A stretch of 49,924 nt of DNA from Saccoglossus kowalevskii. Its lineage: Eukaryota > Hemichordata > Enteropneusta > Harrimaniidae. Shown here piece by piece: positions 43,561-49,924 of the stretch. The notes beneath the pieces are model-generated. The model was not told the DNA's origin, did not search any database, and saw only the letters and a list, made by a program, of their open reading frames with translations. The stretch covers positions 1,585,163-1,635,086 of the forward strand of contig NW_003119425.1 in assembly GCF_000003605.2 (NCBI RefSeq), in the 5' to 3' direction. Position numbers and translations under genes: made by a program. Each line of letters begins with the position of its first letter. Position 1 is the stretch's first letter.

Positions 43561-44555
43561 CATGCCCCGTAGTCTGTCAAAGCGATATCATTACGTGTGC
43601 CAATGTACAGTTCAAAATTGCCACCAGGGGCTGACCACTCACACAAACGGGGGTATATTTTGAAAAAGAACAGATGCACAAGAAAAACAAATTTAAAACG
43701 ATACGTTTTAGAGAGGAAAGCAAAAAATGTACAAATTCCGAAACAAATAATAGCTCAAAGTCGTAAGAAAAATAGCAAAAAATAATTTGCACATTTGTCT
43801 GTCTTTTCCCGAGTTTCTAATGGCCAACCCCTGAAATCGACAGTGTTTGAAGTAGGTATAACTCCGATGCAAATGAACCAATTTATGTGGTAGAAATCAT
43901 CATGAAATGTATGATTATTCGAGATCGAAAATGTCATAATGGTCACCTAAGGTTAAGATGCTAGGTATATGCCCATAAACATTATTGGCTCAGCATATTA
44001 CAAATTAACCTTAGATTGGAGTACACCCAGACCACGTTTTCTAGATTTTCTGAAGAATCCTCAGTCAGAATACCAAGACCATCAAAACTATATGTTGCGT
44101 CAAGTTTGTCATAGACAACTTGAAGACCGTTACAACTGCGTTGACGTACACCGCTTCGTATGCCCGTCACACATACTAAATGACAGTTGTGGCTAGGTGT
44201 GTAAGTACAATGCGATTTCATTCATAAAATGTTTATGAACATAAATTAGGCTTGAGTACTATTTGTGAAGTTTTATTATCCAGTACAGCTCCGCACATAC
44301 GGTGCTAACATTCAACCTTCGATAACAAGAAACTAATCTTTTTTATAGTTAGTAGTATCTAAGATTCAACGAATCGTATCACCGTGTTTACGACGTTATT
44401 TAAATTGGAGGGGCGGGTACTCAAATAATTTGTCTAAGATAGGGTATAATCTTCAAGTTGATGGCGTGGTTAATGATTTTTAAAAACAAAAAATGCTGAC
44501 CCAAACAATAATAGGTATCATGGAAAGCTGTACTATGAAGTTGAGCATTTAGGTA

Positions 44556-44757
44556 TACTGTGAAAGACTTTATTTCGCTTGGAATTAATTTTCGCTGAAG
44601 TAATGATTAAGTGAAAATAAAATCTAGCGAACATACCTTTTTTCCTATATTTTACATTCAACTCATCAAATATCAGTGAAAATAAGTTCCATACAAAACA
44701 CCCGAAAAGTCTTTTCAGCGAAAATTAATTCCAGCGAAAATTAAGTATTTTACAGTA
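44556..44757. mobile_element. TA-flanked MITE, family 1, copy 2
   Basis: About 202 bp, same orientation and high similarity to the copy at 32227-32438, including the internal TTTTTCCTATATTTTACATT and TCAGTGAAAATAA. Terminal TACTGTGAAAG and CTTTTACAGTA-like ends (here TACAGTA at 44751-44757). Upstream of the gene. Confidence 0.8.
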
Positions 44758-45514
44758 TTTTTAAACATTATTAACTTAGTATTTATCGGCTGCGCACTTG
44801 TTGTCCCCAGGTGAATGCACTTCATTGAATCTCTGCATAGCATCGTTCTATCCACGGTTACTAACCGTGTTCTATCTATATTTTTTCTACTAAGCATGCC
44901 TGGGGCAGAGATCCCGTTTATGTGCTTGTTTTAAATACCAACTAAAGTGGTTATATCCGGTCACGTGGTCATCACGGTGATTAAATACCTGAGGGACTAA
45001 GCAGCAGCGTTTTTCTGAACATAAAATGACAGACTTATCACAAATGTGCTACTTGTTCGTTCGAATGGAGACGCTCCGCCATCAGCTGGACACGGAAGAT
45101 ATACTTTCCATACAACTTACTCACCCCACCGAAATAATGGCCTGATCCGTATCTCAACATTCTGCGGCCGAGATAGGCCAAATTGTTTTGTTTTCCACAA
45201 AAAGCAGGACGAAATAGTCAACAATGACGTACAGTGTTTGGAGTTGTCGCTTGACAAAACATACATGTCCCCATTGTACAAATAAGCATGATTTAAAAAG
45301 TCATCAACCTTACACAGCGTCGTGCGACAGTAAACACAACTGAAATCAGTCAGCCATTTCGGAATTAGAACTTGCTGGATATATAATTTATGTATAAAGG
45401 ACGATTTTGATAAAGGACGCACTTCAGAATGGCAGAAATACTTGATTTTGAATCTGTTCTCAAAAAAAAAGTTGCATGCACCAATGCACATTATGTTCAA
45501 AGCGCCAAGTTTGA

Positions 45515-45895
45515 ACAACATTTGGGCGAGATTCGGTTCTGAAATTTTTGATTTTTTGATGATTTTGAAGCTTTAGAAATGAATCGTGAAACAAATACAT
45601 GTACATATGTGTTAGAGACAACGAAGACGTATGTATCACGAGTGAAGTTTGAACACAATCGGGTAAGAAATGCTTGATTTTGTTGATTTTTTAGAACTAA
45701 AATGGCTGTCATATGGCCATCTCAGTTGAATCACAATACAAAAGCAGGCGCAGGATGTACATAGTGTTATGTGTAAAGTTTGAACGGAACAAGATTGGCC
45801 CAGACACGTCCGAGCTACAGGTGCGGACGCAGAGACGAACTGGGACTAAAACACATACGTACACATATGAACAAGGAAATTAATGAATATACTTC
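45515..45895. other. Possible dispersed repeat
   Basis: Recurring AGTTTGAAC segments (45649, 45779), CAAGTTTGAAC at 45508 and a TTGATTTTTT motif give this stretch a repeat-like texture. It has a GC-richer right end (GACACGTCCGAGCTACAGGT). Not identified. Confidence 0.25.
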
Positions 45896-46188
45896 CAATG
45901 AATTACATTTGCGGGCATCACGTGATTTTAGTGTGCGGGCACGTCCTTAAATCCGTTATTTTTGTTCATTCTCTTTCAAAGATAGTCGTGTTATATCCAC
46001 AAAACAGTCTACCGGTAATATTTACGACATCGCGAGGTGTCGCCAAATCATGAACAATTTGTAACAACTGAGGGATCTACAATTTAACTATTAGGTATAT
46101 AAATTGGCACCTAGCATTATATTATTGAAAGTTCTGTTCTGTTTTAGTCAGTTTATATTGCTCAGGATCATTATTTAATGATAGTAGT

Positions 46189-46292
46189 TGTCGCGCAGCG
46201 CGTGTTCGAATTTCATGTAAATAAACAATGTATTTTACACGCGTTGTATACGTCGCTATGAGTCCCATATCGAACAGGACGCGGCGCGACGA
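46189..46292 (-). mobile_element. GC-ended MITE-like element, family 2, copy 2 (inverted)
   Basis: About 104 bp, reverse complement of the copy at 547-654 with a few substitutions and a 3-bp indel in the TTTATTT..ACA segment. It has ends TCGCGCAGCGCGTGTTCG and CGAACAGGACGCGGCGCGA. Confidence 0.75.
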
Positions 46293-49033
46293 CTGCCGCC
46301 CTTTAAATATTTTTCAATATTTTCGAAACATGGATATAAAATCCCCACATGTTTCAACCAAGAACCCTGGAAAAATGTTGTACTTAAGACAATAGTAAAT
46401 TATTTCAATTTCACTTCGTTAGATGGCTGTAAATATGAGCTATACGCTTTGGAATACAAACATTTACATGTATTTTCTCGGTGGCCATGGTGGTGTTCCA
46501 ACAATTCTGTCATGGTAGTTATTTTTGAACACAAGTGAGTCATTGGTCATTTTCGCCTTCGTTTAATTTGAACAAATTTAATCAATTCAAAGCAAAACAA
46601 CTTACCAAAAACGTTAAAGTCTTTAATTGTTTTTCTCTGGATAGATCTGATTCTCTATACTCTGATTCTCTTCGGTTACCGTTGCCATGGACACTATGTG
46701 GTAAGTCAGCGCATTTTCAGTTCTTAGAATTTACCAGACGTACTTGACATCCTGTTTTGAACAAAGAACACGGTGTAGTGTCTATGAAACATGTAACCAA
46801 TATATCCAGTAACATTAACAATTTTAATACCATGTGTATCGAATTAAATATAGAAATTGGGCAGCACAATGGGAATAATCAACAGCTGGTCACCTCTCTC
46901 TTCCGTTCTGACCGAGTGCCGCGCTACCACGATAACGGAGTAGCCATAAATTCAGTGCTTATTTTATTCCTTATTGTGACAGCAGACTAGGACTGAATTC
47001 ATCACATACACCACCAGAAAGAAATACATCTCAGGGGAAATTGCTATTATATTGATGTTAGAAAATACCACGCCCATCTGTCCCCAGGGTAGTAAATGCA
47101 CAGACCTCCAAATCAAAGCCGATACATGATCTTCAGCAAGGTGTAATAAATAAGTTAACACAGGAACTAACATGTTCTGCACATGGTTGTTAATACCGCG
47201 GCAGTGTTAGACTACTAGAGAAAATTGGTCTTACCAAACGTCAAATTCTAGAAAACAGACACGTTGGATTTGATAATTTCCGGTGTCAGCTTTCTTCTTC
47301 ATTCAACAGTTTTTCAAAACCCGCGAAACCATGTCATGACACACAGTGAGTCGGCATAGTGCTTCCTTCGACTTCGACTAAAATTCAATCCCTGCTTTCG
47401 AACTTTTAGTAGAAAATTCTCGTATAATTCAGTATGTGTGTCATCTAAAGAGCTCTACATTCAGCGCTACGCTGATAAGGAGGGTCGGCAAGGTGTATTT
47501 TTGGAAGCTGTAATCAATTGTTTTTACTTTCGTAATAATGTTATTTAAATAAAAAAACGTAAATTTATAGACATGGGCAAGGTGTAAAACGTAATCAGCT
47601 ATTTTATTTGTCCGTAATCTGTACAAAGATCATATTTTTTGTAAGCGTATAAAGCATTTTCCCACATTAAATGTCGCAATTTGTACGCAATTTCAAATTT
47701 TTATTCTTAACACAAATTATCAAAAATATTATATAATGTAAAATGTAATTAGGAATTTACTATCTATCTTTATCTGTAAAATGTAAAAAAAACTATTTTT
47801 TACTGTAAATGGAACTTTTATTTTATTTCCTGTAAAAACGTAAAATGCCTTTTGTATTTCCTGTAACCTGTACCAGCTACCTCTTTGCCCCCTTCGAGAA
47901 AAGCATCTCTTGAAAAATAAAAACACACATTTGCCCACATATAAGTTGCATTCTATCTTTGGTGGGAAATGTACACATATCAAGCAAAACAAATGCTAAA
48001 AAGAACTCCAGTCTTAACTAGATTTCCTCAATTGGCGGAACATATACAGTTCTGCAAAAAGTGCACGATACTGCTGCATGGTAAGGCTCAGATAGCTGTG
48101 AGAAACGGTGTGGGTAAGCGGAGTTACCGAAACACACCATCCCGTCGTATTGTCAGATGAGTAACCCCTTTCTGTCATCTTGGTCTGCCAGGGTATGTTT
48201 ACATGACGTCACAGGTAAGTCAGTAAAGCCGTAACGATGCTCGCCACGGTGAAAACGGGTCAAATTAATAGTACTGCCATGCTACAGCCGGTGTGATTGA
48301 ATGCATGTTCTGATTGAACCCGTTGAAGTTCAAGTTGGCAATTGCTGTAAAGATTAGCGATTTTTTCACGGCGTGTTGAGTGATTCGTGACTATCGAGCT
48401 ATGTATGTCACGAAATTGGCATATGAGTGTGTAGACACGTATTTTCCCACGAAATTCATTCGGAGTGACATTGAATCTGCGCTGATAGTGTGTTCACACG
48501 CACAAGCTCACAGAAATGCCATCAGAACATTTTTTGAGAGATTGTCCTTTCCGAAACTAACAGATCGTGAATGGAACAGCCTTCAAAACTATCAACCAAT
48601 CACATATCACCATGCGGGAAGGCAGAAACAAAATGGCGGTCTTTTAAGGTGGTCGTTCGATGTCTGCGGTAAAATTGTGTTATTTTCGGTGAATTGCGCA
48701 AATCACTGATGTAAGTTCATCTACTTGACCCATTCACTACGTCAACAACCATAGAATAGATGTCACATAACCGTTCATATTTTCGTATGTCTGTGTTAAA
48801 ACCCCGTCAGTTCCGATCGGCTTAGAAATTTAAATTGATATGTAAACAGGCCAGGCAAGGGGTTTGATGTTATATTTGCATACCACGCTTGGCTGTATAT
48901 TGATACTCGAAATTGTCTCGTCGTAATTGTATTCAAGACCAACATGTAGGTGTGTGATTGCGTAGTCATTCGTCTACATTTTTACCTTTTTTAAACCTAA
49001 CTCGAACTCTTAAAAATGTTGTCTAGATTAGCC
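46293..49033. other. Intergenic, no gene recognised
   Basis: Short frames only. The longest is plus-strand 48380-48709 (109 codons), of unknown nature. Nothing else stands out. Confidence 0.45.
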
Positions 49034-49773
49034 CATGGAACTATAAACCCCAGGAAGAACAACCACTTCGTTTCCTTTGAACTATGATAGTTGCCGCGAT
49101 GTCGAATGTTTATTTTGACTGTTTATTTTGTCGCATTAAAAAATAAGCCGATTTACGCAAATGAACGTTTATCTCCGACTATCGGTCATTTTCGGAGTCA
49201 ATCGGACGACTCCGGGAGATCAAGTGACCGAGTTGTTCTGGTTATAGCATAAAAAAACAATGGCGCCAAGACAAAAACACTGATAAATGATCGACATTCA
49301 ACGGGAAAAAAAAACACATTGCCACTTCTGGCGATCGAAGGGAAACACGGAATTAGTCGGGATATCTCAACAACAAACAGCTCACCAAACCCCATGTTTC
49401 GCAAACTTTCGCAACCTTATTTTTTCGAGGGTTGAAAAAAACAAGAAGTAATCTAAAAACGACATTAAAAATTATGAAAACTCGCTAAAACTCCGACCCG
49501 TTGCATGATTTCCGGTACACTGAAGGTCACCCTGCAGACCGACTTGTTTGCGCATGCGTAGTGAACGAAATATTTTACTGCGCAGATATGAAAAAAATTT
49601 TTCAAGTTTTCCGTTTCCAGCAAAGCGGTTGAAACGGGCGTATCGGCGGCAACTAACATGGAGTATGACTAATGTCGTGGAAACAAAAGCGAAAGCACTG
49701 TAAGATAAACTAAGACAAAGGTTTTTTTAATCCTCTTAGTTTCGTTGTTCTTCCTGGGGTTTATAGTTCCATG
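49034..49773. repeat. Perfect 30-bp inverted repeat with 680-bp spacer
   Basis: The 30 bases at 49034-49063 (beginning CATGGAACTATAAACCCCAG) are exactly the reverse complement of 49744-49773. Outside the 30 bases similarity stops abruptly. The spacer holds the NRF1-like site and no obvious gene. Confidence 0.8.
49549..49558. promoter_or_regulatory. NRF1-like site, possible promoter of a neighbouring gene
   Basis: TGCGCATGCG, a near-perfect NRF1 palindrome, with ETS-like CTTCCGG at about 49857-49863. Such sites mark housekeeping promoters; a gene may begin near the right edge, but no coding exon can be supported here. Confidence 0.35.
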
Positions 49774-49924
49774 AGCAAAGTTATACGATTCCACAAGAAA
49801 TAAACTGTGGTTCCGCGTCGTTTTGGGTTCGTTTAGACTCGATGCTTCGCAATCGTCTTCCGGTAACTTAACCGGATCTAATACAGTATCTCAGACACTA
49901 CATCGTATTTATAAACGGGTGACC

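Noticed and set aside
48380-48709. 109-codon plus-strand frame
   Set aside because: No family resemblance seen, and the frame length is within what chance allows in this much DNA; kept only as a note.

Overview
The window is eukaryotic genomic DNA: AT-rich, with GT-AG introns, dispersed MITE-like repeats, minisatellites and one 999-base run of N. It is dominated by one gene on the minus strand, a sarcomeric (muscle class II) myosin heavy chain. I could assemble 37 constitutive coding exons from the start codon at 40988 down to 5582, all with GT-AG borders and matching phases, plus several alternative exons. Several conserved stretches are of the deuterostome type (AEEQANINL and NKLRA in the distal rod, [10 protein letters not shown] at loop 2), while other rod segments look like generic invertebrate muscle myosin. 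I therefore infer an invertebrate deuterostome (hemichordate, echinoderm or cephalochordate). The species cannot be fixed from the sequence alone.

Layout from the gene's 5' end (right) to its 3' end (left): 41700-49924 is upstream DNA with two MITE-like elements, a 30-bp perfect inverted repeat, an NRF1-like site and no convincing gene. A promoter candidate lies at 41640-41870 (CRE, GC box, octamer, CCAAT, TATA). The motor domain is encoded by exons 1-18 (40988-20554), the lever arm by exons 17-18 and the coiled-coil rod by exons 19-37 (20439-5582). About 43 rod residues between exons 20 and 21 are absent from the readable sequence and very probably lie in the N gap (18769-19767), which sits among tandem repeats. 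Alternative 3' exons lie at 4815-4879, 4550-4627 and 3599-3700, followed by a probable 3' UTR to about 2728. Positions 1-2727 are intergenic and carry a 228-bp tandem duplication and a MITE-like element.

Three sets of apparently undescribed alternative exons make this locus more than a plain myosin gene. (1) Inside the 3.6-kb intron 24, a 61-codon exon with its own ATG, an in-frame upstream stop, a 372-nt ATG-free leader and a phase-0 donor can splice onto exon 25. It would make a headless protein with a Ser/Thr-rich N-terminus followed by about 824 residues of myosin rod. That is the architecture of molluscan catchin/myorod and Drosophila myosin rod protein, here seemingly in a deuterostome. 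(2) A second loop-2-like exon lies just downstream of exon 14. (3) Three different C-terminal tails can be spliced in phase onto exon 37, one of them through a cassette exon carrying a stop codon. A cluster of muscle transcription-factor motifs in intron 2 looks like an enhancer.

Together these suggest a single complex locus that supplies several thick-filament proteins through promoter choice and splicing. All alternative forms are predictions from sequence; none has RNA support here.
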